DNA from: Sedimentitalea sp041224545
GTDB taxonomy: Bacteria > Pseudomonadota > Alphaproteobacteria > Rhodobacterales > Rhodobacteraceae
Reading direction: 5' to 3'
Length of the DNA: 64,000 bases
NCBI RefSeq assembly: GCF_041224545.1
Contig: NZ_JBGFGP010000069.1
Span: 6,032 to 70,031 of the forward strand
The notes under the pieces are model-generated. The model was not told where the DNA came from and did not search any database. It saw nothing but the letters and a program-made list of their open reading frames with translations. How positions within the stretch are numbered: position 1 is the first letter of the stretch; each line of letters opens with the position of its first letter. This document shows positions 28,620 through 37,127 of the stretch, piece after piece. The position numbers were made by a program, and so were the translations under genes.

Positions 28620-31144
28620 GTCTTCGCCTCGCGTCGCGCTTTGCCCGACGCGAATTGCGTGGCGGGCTGCGCGGGTTTCGCATCTTCCTCGCCTGCCTGA
28701 CACTCGGCGTTGCCGCCATCGCCGCAATCGGCACGATCCGCGCATCGATCGAGTCCGGCCTGACCCGTGAAGGGGCGGCCTTGCTGGGCGGTGACGCCCA
28801 GATGAGGTTCACCTATCGCTTTGCATCCGAAAATGAACGCCTGTGGATGCGCGATACCGCCACGGAGATTTCGGAAATCGTCGATTTCCGCTCGATGGTC
28901 GTGGTCACGCGTGACGGCAAAACGGAACGCGGACTGACGCAGGTCAAGGCGGTCGATGACGCCTACCCGCTGATCGGCAAGGCACAGTTGGACCCGGACA
29001 TGCCGCTGCACGAGGCGCTCAGGGGGCGTGATGGTCTGCCCGGCGCCGTGATGGACCGGGTCCTGATGGATCGCCTTGGTCTCATTTCCGGCGATACTTT
29101 CCGGCTGGGCACCCAGGATTTCATTCTGATGTCAACGCTGGTGCATGAACCTGACGGAGCCTCCGAGGGCTTTGGTCTCGGCCCCCGCACACTGGTCGCG
29201 ACCACTGCATTGGCCGACTCCGGCCTGCTGTCGCCCGGATCGCTCTTTTCCACCAAATACCGCCTCACCCTCCCGCCGGACAGCAACCTTGACGGGCTGG
29301 CCGCCGAAGCGCGCGCACGGTTCGAAAACTCCGGGCTGCGCTGGTCCGATTCCCGCAACGGGGCGCCCGGCGTGGCCGAATTCGTGAACCGTCTCGGATC
29401 GTTTCTGGTTCTGGTCGGGTTGTCGGGGCTTGCGGTGGGGGGTGTCGGCGTGTCCGCCGCCGTGCGCGCCTATCTTGCGGACAAGACCAATGTCATCGCA
29501 ATCCTGCGCACCCTTGGCGCGGACCGCGCAACGATCTTTCAGACCTATTTCCTGCAAATCGGCCTGCTCTCGCTGGCGGGTATTGTACTCGGCGTAATCC
29601 TCGGTGCAATGGTGCCAATTCTCGTCGCCCCATTGATCGAGGCACAACTCCCGATTCCGGCCGCCTTCACCATCTACCCCGCCCCGCTTGCCGAGGCAGC
29701 GATTTATGGTTTGCTTACGGCGCTGATCTTCACGCTCTGGCCGCTGGCGCGCACCGAAGACGTGCGCCCCGCGAGCCTGTTTCGCGATGCGCTCGCCGGC
29801 GCGCGCCTGATTCCACCTCTGCGCTACCTCGCCACCCTCGCGATCGGAATTGCCACGCTTGTCGGCCTTGCAACCTGGTTCAGCGGAACCGCGCGCCTGA
29901 CCCTTTGGACCACCGGCGGTATCGCCTTTGCGCTCGCCCTGCTGGCAATCTCCGCTCTCGTCATTCGCGCCATTGCGCGACGGGGCGGCGCGCTCGCGCG
30001 CGGGCGCCCTGCCCTGCGATGGGCATTGTCGGCGATTTCCGGACCGGGCGAAGGCGCAACCTCGGTTGTCCTGTCTCTCGGCCTCGGCCTGTCGGTTCTC
30101 GCGGCAGTCGGTCAGATCGATGGCAACCTTCGCAACGCGATTTCCGGAAACCTGCCCGATATTGCACCCTCGTATTTCTTTGTGGACATCCAGCAGGATC
30201 AGATCGACGGCTTCACGCGGCGCCTGTCCACCGAACCTGCCGTCAGCCGGGTGGAAACCGCCCCGATGTTGCGCGGCATCGTGACCCGCATCAATGGTCG
30301 CCCCGCCCAGGACGTCGCCGGCGGTCACTGGGTCGTCGAAGGGGATCGCGGCCTGACCTATTCCGCCGAGATGCCGGCAAGCACGCGTCTGCTCGCCGGG
30401 AAATGGTGGCCCGCCGACTATGACGGCCCGCCGCTGATCAGCTTCGCCGCCGAAGAGGCCGCGGAACTGGGTCTCGACCTTGGCGACACGCTCACCATCA
30501 ACATTCTGGGGCGCGACATAACCGCCACGATCGCCAGCTTTCGCGAAGTCGATTTTTCCACCGGCGGGCTGGGTTTCGTCATGTCGATGAATCCGTCTGC
30601 GCTGGCCGGCGCGCCGCACAGTTTCATCGCAACTGTCTATGCCGAGGACGCCGCCGAAAGCCGGATCCTGCGGGATCTGGCAAATGCCTATCCCAACATC
30701 ACCGCCATCCGCGTGCGCGATGCCATCGACCGCGCCTCCGAGGTGCTTTCCGGGCTGGCCGCTGCCACCTCCTATGGCGCCGCAGCGACACTGCTGACCG
30801 GCTTTCTCGTGCTGATCGGAGCCGCCGCAGCCGGCGAACAGGCCCGCACATACGAGGCCGCCCTGCTCAAGACGCTCGGTGCCGCCCGCGCACGCATCCT
30901 GACCAGCTTCGCATTGCGCGCAGCCCTTCTGGGCGCCGCCGCAGGCAGCGTGGCGCTCATCGCGGGCATCGCTGGCGGCTGGGCCGTCAGCCACTTCATC
31001 ATGGATACCGATTTCACCGTGATCTGGCCCTCCGCCCTGGGCATCGTGGCCGGAGGCATCCTGGCAACATTGCTCGCCGGGCTGGGCTTTTCGTGGCGTC
31101 CGCTGGCCAGCCGCCCCGCGCGCGTTCTTCGCGGACGCGAATGA
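28616..31144 (+). CDS. ybbP: ABC transporter permease, FtsX family (YbbP-like)
   Basis: 842 residues. An N-terminal membrane anchor (RIFLACLTLGVAAIAAIGTI) is followed by a large periplasmic domain. A first FtsX core (about residues 262-390, LVLVGLSGLAVGGVGVSAAV) and further membrane segments come next, then a second periplasmic region and a C-terminal FtsX core (about 710-835). The duplicated topology matches YbbP. The substrate is unknown; linkage to a TesA-like esterase suggests a lipid or envelope molecule. It converges with the NsrR-like gene, with stops adjacent. Confidence 0.9.
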   Translation: MSLRLASRFARRELRGGLRGFRIFLACLTLGVAAIAAIGTIRASIESGLTREGAALLGGDAQMRFTYRFASENERLWMRDTATEISEIVDFRSMVVVTRDGKTERGLTQVKAVDDAYPLIGKAQLDPDMPLHEALRGRDGLPGAVMDRVLMDRLGLISGDTFRLGTQDFILMSTLVHEPDGASEGFGLGPRTLVATTALADSGLLSPGSLFSTKYRLTLPPDSNLDGLAAEARARFENSGLRWSDSRNGAPGVAEFVNRLGSFLVLVGLSGLAVGGVGVSAAVRAYLADKTNVIAILRTLGADRATIFQTYFLQIGLLSLAGIVLGVILGAMVPILVAPLIEAQLPIPAAFTIYPAPLAEAAIYGLLTALIFTLWPLARTEDVRPASLFRDALAGARLIPPLRYLATLAIGIATLVGLATWFSGTARLTLWTTGGIAFALALLAISALVIRAIARRGGALARGRPALRWALSAISGPGEGATSVVLSLGLGLSVLAAVGQIDGNLRNAISGNLPDIAPSYFFVDIQQDQIDGFTRRLSTEPAVSRVETAPMLRGIVTRINGRPAQDVAGGHWVVEGDRGLTYSAEMPASTRLLAGKWWPADYDGPPLISFAAEEAAELGLDLGDTLTINILGRDITATIASFREVDFSTGGLGFVMSMNPSALAGAPHSFIATVYAEDAAESRILRDLANAYPNITAIRVRDAIDRASEVLSGLAAATSYGAAATLLTGFLVLIGAAAAGEQARTYEAALLKTLGAARARILTSFALRAALLGAAAGSVALIAGIAGGWAVSHFIMDTDFTVIWPSALGIVAGGILATLLAGLGFSWRPLASRPARVLRGRE

Positions 31145-31597
31145 TCAGCGCGTGCAGGCAACCGGTTGCAAGATCCGCAACAGCTCGGTGTTCTCACATA
31201 CCAGCGCATCCAGCGTGATATCGTCGAGGCTCGCGTAGAACGCGGATACCGCATCCATCAGCGCCAGACGCAACCGGCAGGACGCAACAAACGGGCAGCT
31301 GTTATCCGCATCCGCGAAACATTCCGTGATCGGCGGCTTGCCCTCGACGTCCCGAAAGACATCGCCGATCCGGATGGTCGCCGGTGCACGCGCCAGCGCC
31401 ATGCCCCCATTTCGTCCGCGCTGCGTTCGCAAATAGCCCAGTTGGCTCAACTGGTTGATCACCTGCGCCAGATGGTTCTCGGACACGTTGCAACACTCCG
31501 CGATCTCCGCCTTGGTGACGAGCCGACCGCCATTGGCCGCGCAATACATCAGCAACCGCACCGCGATATTGGTTCTCTTGGTGATTCTCACGCCCAT
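31145..31597 (-). CDS. nsrR: Rrf2 family regulator, NsrR-like
   Basis: 150 residues from MGVRITKRTNIAVRLLMYCA, the normal Rrf2 N-terminus; the upstream in-frame 20 codons do not fit. Winged helix with NVSENHLAQVINQLSQLGYL, then GRNGGMALARAP. Three cysteines in ECFADADNSCPFVASCRL (spacing C-x7-C-x5-C) fit an iron-sulfur cluster site of the NsrR type, which senses nitric oxide. Iron-sulfur Rrf2 relatives cannot be fully excluded. It is divergent from the gamma-glutamylcyclotransferase gene across an 87-base gap with an FNR-like palindrome. Confidence 0.8.
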   Translation of the reverse strand: MGVRITKRTNIAVRLLMYCAANGGRLVTKAEIAECCNVSENHLAQVINQLSQLGYLRTQRGRNGGMALARAPATIRIGDVFRDVEGKPPITECFADADNSCPFVASCRLRLALMDAVSAFYASLDDITLDALVCENTELLRILQPVACTR

Positions 31598-31650
31598 GCT
31601 CCCCGCATCGTTCGCATTGCAACTTGTCGCACATCGCGCGAAAAAGCGGT

Positions 31651-31664
31651 TTGACATACATCAA
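31651..31664. promoter_or_regulatory. FNR/NnrR-type palindrome
   Basis: TTGACATACATCAA matches the Crp/Fnr half-site arrangement TTGAT-N4-ATCAA with one mismatch. It lies 53 bases before the nsrR-like start and 20 bases before the gamma-glutamylcyclotransferase start. The spacing to the latter would place the site near or over its transcription start. The TTGACA could alternatively be a -35 hexamer. Confidence 0.5.
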
Positions 31665-31684
31665 TAGCGACAGCGCAGGCACGC

Positions 31685-32263
31685 ATGACAGCGGACCCTT
31701 ACTTTTTCGGCTACGGCAGCCTCGTGAACCGCGCGACCCACGACTTCACGAATCCGCAACCGGCGCAGCTGACCGGCTGGTGCCGTGCCTGGCGGCACAC
31801 CGATCTGCGCCCGGCGGCCTTCCTCACCGTGGTACCCGCGCCGGACACCACGATCGACGGATTGATCGCCCATGTGCCGAATGGCGACTGGCAGGCCCTG
31901 GATCAGCGCGAATGGGCCTATGATCGCATACCGGCAACCGCGTCCGTGACCCATCCGGTAACCAAACCCGTCGAGATCGCGGTCTACAGCGTGCCGCTGA
32001 CGCGCCACACCACGCCGACAGACCGCCACCCGATCCTGCTCAGCTATCTCGACGTGGTGATTCAGGGCTACCTGAGGGAATTCGGGACAGGCGGCGCCGA
32101 CCGCTTCTTTCAGACGACACAGGGCTGGGAGACACCGATCCTCGATGACCGCAACGCCCCGCGCTATCCACGCCACCAGCAACTGACCGCGCAACAGATC
32201 GCCTATGTCGACGACCGGCTCGCCGCAATGAAGGCCCGCATCGTGACCACATCGGGCCGCTGA
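31685..32263 (+). CDS. Gamma-glutamylcyclotransferase family protein
   Basis: 192 residues. The N-terminal YFFGYGSLVN is the substrate-binding signature of the GGCT/ChaC fold, followed by LTGWCRAWRH. A candidate catalytic acid lies in DQREWAYDRI (about residue 77). Members cleave gamma-glutamyl peptides, including glutathione in ChaC, to 5-oxoproline. Its divergence from an NO-type regulator hints at a thiol or nitrosative-stress role, which is inference. Confidence 0.8.
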   Translation: MTADPYFFGYGSLVNRATHDFTNPQPAQLTGWCRAWRHTDLRPAAFLTVVPAPDTTIDGLIAHVPNGDWQALDQREWAYDRIPATASVTHPVTKPVEIAVYSVPLTRHTTPTDRHPILLSYLDVVIQGYLREFGTGGADRFFQTTQGWETPILDDRNAPRYPRHQQLTAQQIAYVDDRLAAMKARIVTTSGR

Positions 32264-32286
32264 TCCGCCACCGCTTCAGCTTTGGC

Positions 32287-32312
32287 AAAATACTCCCGCC
32301 GGAGGCTCCCGC
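32287..32312. repeat. Short copy of the CCGGAGTATT-type intergenic element
   Basis: AAAATACTCCCGCCGGAGGC and flanking TCCCGC resemble positions 1889-1914 near dnaE (AAAATACTCCGGGGGAGACG then CCCGC). It lies between the convergent gamma-glutamylcyclotransferase and gltX genes and contains a small CTCC-CGCC-GGAG hairpin. Confidence 0.5.
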
Positions 32313-32340
32313 AGTTTCCACGGGCGCCGACGTCTTTTGT

Positions 32341-33666
32341 TCAGGCGCGCGCGCGCACGACCTGCATCAGCGGCATCAGCGCCGCCATTTCCGGTCCGCG
32401 CTCCAACCCGGTCACCGCCTTGCGCAGGGGCATGAACAGCCCCTTCCCCTTGCGCCCGGTCGCCGCCTTGACCGCATCGGTCCAAGTCTTCCAGGTCTCG
32501 CCGTCATAGGGCGCATCCGGCAACAGCGACATCGCCTCTGCGACAAATGCGCGGTCTTCCTCGGCGATCAACGGCTCGGCGCCGTCCCGGCACAGGATCC
32601 ACCAAGGCTCAAGATCGCCCAGCGTCGTTATGTTGTCGCGCGCCATCAGCCAGAAAGCCTCGGCAAGGTCATCGGGCACGCCCGCCGCCGAGACCGCGTC
32701 ACGCACCTCCGACAGCGGCAGGCCCTGCAGGTAGTGACCGGTCAGCGGAAACAGATCATCCACATCGAACTTGGTCGGCGCACTGCCGAAGCGCGAGATG
32801 TCAAACCCATCGACCAACTCGTCGATGCTGCCGCGCAATTCCACCGGATCGCTCGACCCCAGCCGCGCCAGCAGGCTCAGAAGTGCCATCGGCTGCACCC
32901 CGCGTTCGCGCAGGTCACGCAGCGCCAATGTTCCCAACCGCTTGCTCAGCGCCTCGCCCTGCGGACCGGTCAGCAGCGAATGATGGGCAAAGCGCGGCGG
33001 TTCGAAACCAAGCGCGTGCATGATCTGGATCTGTGTCGCGGTATTGGTCACGTGATCCGAGCCCCGCACCACGTCGGTCACGCCCATCTCGGTGTCATCG
33101 ACCACCGACGCAATCGTATAGAGCACCTGCCCGTCGCCCCGGATCAGGACCGGATCGCTGACGCTGGCGGCGTCGATCGAGATGTCGCCAAGGATACCGT
33201 CGGCCCACTCGATCCGTTCGTGGTCAAGCTTGAAGCGCCAGACACCATCCCCGCGCTCGGCGCGCAGCGCGTCCTTTTCTGCATCGCTCAGGCTCAGAGC
33301 CGCGCGATCGTAGACCGGCGGCTTCCCCATGTTCAGCTGTTTCTTGCGCTTTAGGTCAAGTTCGGTCGGTGTCTCGAAGGCCTCGTAAAAGCGTCCCATC
33401 TCGCGCAACCGATCGGCGGCCTCTGCATAGCGGTCCAACCGCGCGGATTGCCGCTCGATACGATCCCAATGCAGGCCGAGCCAGTCCAGATCTTCCTTGA
33501 TCGCATCCACATAGGATTCCCTGGAGCGGTCGGGATCGGTGTCGTCGATGCGCAGAATGAACGTGCCACCCGCCTTGCGCGCGATCATGTAGTTCATCAG
33601 CGCCGTGCGCAGGTTTCCGACATGGATATAGCCGGTAGGCGAAGGGGCAAAACGGGTGGTTGTCAT
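32341..33666 (-). CDS. gltX: Glutamyl-tRNA synthetase
   Basis: 441 residues, class I. The HIGH-equivalent is in FAPSPTGYIHVGNLRTAL (residues 6-23) and the KMSKS-equivalent in ALSKRLGTL near residue 240. An AGGAG lies 6 bases before the ATG. Alphaproteobacteria often carry two gltX paralogues, one charging tRNA-Gln with glutamate for the amidotransferase. Which one this is cannot be decided here. Confidence 0.95.
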   Translation of the reverse strand: MTTTRFAPSPTGYIHVGNLRTALMNYMIARKAGGTFILRIDDTDPDRSRESYVDAIKEDLDWLGLHWDRIERQSARLDRYAEAADRLREMGRFYEAFETPTELDLKRKKQLNMGKPPVYDRAALSLSDAEKDALRAERGDGVWRFKLDHERIEWADGILGDISIDAASVSDPVLIRGDGQVLYTIASVVDDTEMGVTDVVRGSDHVTNTATQIQIMHALGFEPPRFAHHSLLTGPQGEALSKRLGTLALRDLRERGVQPMALLSLLARLGSSDPVELRGSIDELVDGFDISRFGSAPTKFDVDDLFPLTGHYLQGLPLSEVRDAVSAAGVPDDLAEAFWLMARDNITTLGDLEPWWILCRDGAEPLIAEEDRAFVAEAMSLLPDAPYDGETWKTWTDAVKAATGRKGKGLFMPLRKAVTGLERGPEMAALMPLMQVVRARA

Positions 33667-33923
33667 CGGTATCTCCTGTTCGGCGATCTGTTGTCACAGG
33701 GATGCGCCTTTGTCCAGCCAGAGCGCCATACCCGGCACCGCGGCACGGCTCGGCACAAGCGAAGAAATCGCTCGCATGATCATTGGTTGACCGTCCGTCA
33801 TGCGTGGCCATGACGAAATTCATCACATCTCGGTGCGCGCCGCTCAAGGGGGCGAACAACACGTGGCCAAAGGGCGAAACAGTTCTATCATGAACATGAT
33901 GCCCGAACACAGGAGACCGCCCG

Positions 33924-34838
33924 ATGACCAGACTCACCCGTCGCGCCGCATTGGCAGGGGCTGCTGCCCTGCCGTTCGCCGCCGCCGCTGTCCGCACCCA
34001 TGCCGCCGCCCCGATGATGGGCGCGTCAAATCCGCCCTACAACCGTTTCAGGCTGGGAGAGTTCGACGTCACAACGATTCTCGCCGGCACCCGCACGGTC
34101 GGGGACCCGCAGAACATATTCGGCATGAACGTGTCTCCCGAAGCGTTCAAAGAGGTCTCGGACGCGGCCCATATACCGACGGACCAGGCGCAGTTCTTTT
34201 TCACCCCCACCATCGTCAACACCGGAGCCGAGCTTGTGCTGTTCGATACCGGTCTGTCGGCAGAGGGCACCACCGCTGCGCTGGCTGCCGCCGGATACAC
34301 ACCCGACATGATCGATGTCGTGGTCATCACGCATATGCATGGCGACCATATCGGCGGCGTGACGAATGGCGACGCGCCCACCTTTCCCAATGCCCGCTAT
34401 GTCACCGGATCGGCCGAGTTCGACGCCTGGAGCGCCATGGGCAACGACACGTTCGATGCCAAGATGAAACCTCTGGCCGAGCAAACCACGTTCATCCCGG
34501 GCGGGGCCGACGTGACAGGCGGCATCACCGCGATGGAGGCTTTCGGTCACACGCCGGGGCACATGGCCTACCTGCTGGACAGTGGCGGCAGCCAATTGCT
34601 GATCGGTGCCGATTTCACCAATCACTATGTCTGGTCGCTCGCCTATCCCGATTGGGAAGTGAAATTCGACATGGACAAGGAAATGGCCGCCCGGACCCGG
34701 CGCAAGATTCTCGGGATGCTGGCCACCGACGGGCTCCCCATGATCGGCTATCATATGCCATGGCCGGCGGTCGGCTATGTCGAAACACGTGGCGATGGAT
34801 TTCATTATGTACCCCACAGCTATCAACTGATGTTGTAA
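33924..34838 (+). CDS. Exported MBL-fold metallohydrolase
   Basis: 304 residues. TRLTRRAALAGAAALPFAAA is a twin-arginine-type signal. The metallo-beta-lactamase metal site THMHGDHIGG is at about residue 137, with a further ligand in EAFGHTPGHMAYLL and the conserved aspartate in LLIGADFTNH. Substrates in this broad family include lactones and other esters; none can be assigned. AGGAG 8 bases upstream supports the start. Confidence 0.88.
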   Translation: MTRLTRRAALAGAAALPFAAAAVRTHAAAPMMGASNPPYNRFRLGEFDVTTILAGTRTVGDPQNIFGMNVSPEAFKEVSDAAHIPTDQAQFFFTPTIVNTGAELVLFDTGLSAEGTTAALAAAGYTPDMIDVVVITHMHGDHIGGVTNGDAPTFPNARYVTGSAEFDAWSAMGNDTFDAKMKPLAEQTTFIPGGADVTGGITAMEAFGHTPGHMAYLLDSGGSQLLIGADFTNHYVWSLAYPDWEVKFDMDKEMAARTRRKILGMLATDGLPMIGYHMPWPAVGYVETRGDGFHYVPHSYQLML

Positions 34839-34919
34839 CCATGCGCAGAGCGTGCCCTGCCCTCACCGAAACGCGCTCGGCATCTTCAAGTCGTGGCGGG
34901 CCTGCGTCATAAGACGCGC

Positions 34920-35312
34920 ATGCCCGAGTCCCCATCCCTTGATGAGTTCGAAACCATGGCCCGCCACACGATCAGCACGCTGCCCGAGCCGTTTCGCGGC
35001 CCGGCGCGTGACGTGGCGGTTTGCGTTGCCGACTGGCCGTCACGACAGATGCTGCACGAGCTCGGGATAAGCGACCCCTTGCACCTGACCGGGCTGTATG
35101 ACGGCACACCGATGACACTGAAATCGGTCTGGGATCAGCCGGAGCAGCCCGATACGGTGTGGCTGTTCCGCGAGCCGATCCTCGCGGAATGGCGCGCACG
35201 GCGCGGTGTTGCCCTCGCGGATCTGATCGCGCATGTCACGATCCATGAATTTGCACACCATTTCGGCTGGTCCGACGACGACATCGCACGGATCGACCGT
35301 TGGTGGGAATGA
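34920..35312 (+). CDS. Minimal zinc metallopeptidase family protein
   Basis: 130 residues from MPESPSLDEFETMARHTI. HEFAHHFGWSDDDIARID near the C-terminus contains the HExxH zinc motif followed by a downstream acidic residue. It belongs to the family of short HExxH proteins once called DUF1025. Its role is unknown. The stop abuts the convergent nadE stop exactly. Confidence 0.85.
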   Translation: MPESPSLDEFETMARHTISTLPEPFRGPARDVAVCVADWPSRQMLHELGISDPLHLTGLYDGTPMTLKSVWDQPEQPDTVWLFREPILAEWRARRGVALADLIAHVTIHEFAHHFGWSDDDIARIDRWWE

Positions 35313-36971
35313 TCAGCTTGGGTCGCGCCAGCGATTGACGATCGGATAGCGCCGGTCAAGCCAGAACGCCGCCTTGGTCAGACGCGGCCCGGGAGCCGAC
35401 TGAAACCGCTTGTATTCGCTCATGTAGATCAGCCGCTCGACCTTTTGCGCGGTTGCCCGGTCAAACCCTGCTGCAACGCAATCCGCAATCGACCCGTCCT
35501 TGTCCACAAGGATCTCCAGCATCGCATCAAGCGCCGGATAGTCCGGCAGGCTGTCGCTGTCTTTCTGGTCTTCCCGCAGTTCCGCAGACGGTGGCTTGTC
35601 GATCACGTTGGGGCGGATCACCTCGCCCGCGGGCCCCATCATCCAGTCGCGATGGTTGGCATTTCGCCAGCGGCAGGTCTCGAATACCCGCGTCTTGTAG
35701 AGATCCTTGATCGGATTATAGCCACCTGCCATGTCCCCGTAGATGGTGGCATATCCCACCGCGACCTCGGATTTGTTGCCGGTGGTCAGCAACATCTCGC
35801 CGAACTTGTTGCTCATCGCCATCAGGAGCAGCCCGCGCAGCCGCGACTGGATGTTTTCTTCGGTCAGCCCCGGCTCGGTGCCCGCAAAGAGCGGCGCAAG
35901 CGTCCGGGTGATCGCGGCGCGCCCCTCGCTGATCGGGATGTAATCGTAATGGCATCCGAGCGCCTCGGCGACGGCCTCGGCATCGGCAAGGCTTTCATCG
36001 CTGGTGTATTCCGAGGGCAGCATCACGCATCGCACGTTCTCCGGCCCCAGCGCATCCGCCGCTATGGTGGCGACGATGGCGCTGTCAACGCCTCCTGACA
36101 GACCGAGCAGGACCCTGGAAAAACCCGACTTTGCCATGTAATCGCGCAATCCCGTCACCATCACGCGATAATCCTGTTCATATGCGTCGGGATGGGAATG
36201 CTCGACACCGGGCAGGATGCGCCAACCGGTGTCGCCGCGCTCAAGGTCCAGATGCTGGATCGCCTCGTCAAACAGCGGCATTTGCAGGGCGAGTGCGCCA
36301 CCAGGGTTCAGCGCGAAACTGCCTCCGTCAAAGACCTGGTCATCCTGCCCGCCCACCATGTTGAGATAGATCAATGGCAAGCCGGTTTCGACAACCCGTG
36401 CCACCATATGGTTCAGCCGGGTTTCGAATTTGTCGCGGTAATAGGGCGATCCGTTGGGGATCAGCAGGAAATCCGCCCCGGTCTCGGCCAGCGTTTCCGC
36501 CACGTCCTCGTGCCACGCATCCTCGCAAATGGGTGATCCGATGCGCACGTCGCCCACCGCATAAGGCCCGCCAAGCGGCCCGGTATCGAAAATGCGCATC
36601 TCATCGAATACGGTTTCATTCGGCAGGTGGTGCTTGAACACCGTGCTGACAATCTGCCCGCCCCTGAGGATCATGTAGCAGTTATAAAGCTCCGTCCCTT
36701 CGAGCCACGGACCACCGATGGCCATCGCCGGCCCGTCAGCACAATCGGCAGCCAGCTTGCGAACCGCGTCAATCGCTGCCGTGTGAAAGGCCGGCTTCAT
36801 CACAAGGTCCTGCGCATTATAGCCGGTGATGAACATTTCCGGCAGCGCCACGAGGTCCGCATCGGCTTTGCGCCCCTGCTCCCACGCGGCGCGGGCCTTG
36901 TCCGCGTTGCCGGTCAGATCACCGACAACCGGGTTGAGTTGCGCCAGAGTTATGCGAAATCGGTCAGCCAT
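35313..36971 (-). CDS. nadE: NAD synthetase, glutamine-hydrolysing
   Basis: 552 residues from MADRFRITLAQLNPVVGDL. An N-terminal nitrilase-type glutaminase domain has catalytic residues in ALPEMFITGYN (Glu), FKHHLPNETVF (Lys) and PICEDAWHEDV (Cys). A C-terminal NAD synthase domain has the PP-loop LLGLSGGVDSAIVA near residue 293. It amidates deamido-NAD using glutamine. An in-frame ATG 11 codons upstream is less likely. Confidence 0.96.
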   Translation of the reverse strand: MADRFRITLAQLNPVVGDLTGNADKARAAWEQGRKADADLVALPEMFITGYNAQDLVMKPAFHTAAIDAVRKLAADCADGPAMAIGGPWLEGTELYNCYMILRGGQIVSTVFKHHLPNETVFDEMRIFDTGPLGGPYAVGDVRIGSPICEDAWHEDVAETLAETGADFLLIPNGSPYYRDKFETRLNHMVARVVETGLPLIYLNMVGGQDDQVFDGGSFALNPGGALALQMPLFDEAIQHLDLERGDTGWRILPGVEHSHPDAYEQDYRVMVTGLRDYMAKSGFSRVLLGLSGGVDSAIVATIAADALGPENVRCVMLPSEYTSDESLADAEAVAEALGCHYDYIPISEGRAAITRTLAPLFAGTEPGLTEENIQSRLRGLLLMAMSNKFGEMLLTTGNKSEVAVGYATIYGDMAGGYNPIKDLYKTRVFETCRWRNANHRDWMMGPAGEVIRPNVIDKPPSAELREDQKDSDSLPDYPALDAMLEILVDKDGSIADCVAAGFDRATAQKVERLIYMSEYKRFQSAPGPRLTKAAFWLDRRYPIVNRWRDPS

Positions 36972-37127
36972 GCTGCCCCCGTACCCAGAACCATCCCCTG
37001 CCATTTAGCAGATCACCGCCCGAGTAAAAGAGAGCAGGGCAAAAGACATTGCTCAATCCGGCACGCTCGCATAATTTCGCACCACAGGGCGCAGAAGCCG
37101 CCAGAACATCGGGCAACAGGGCATCTC

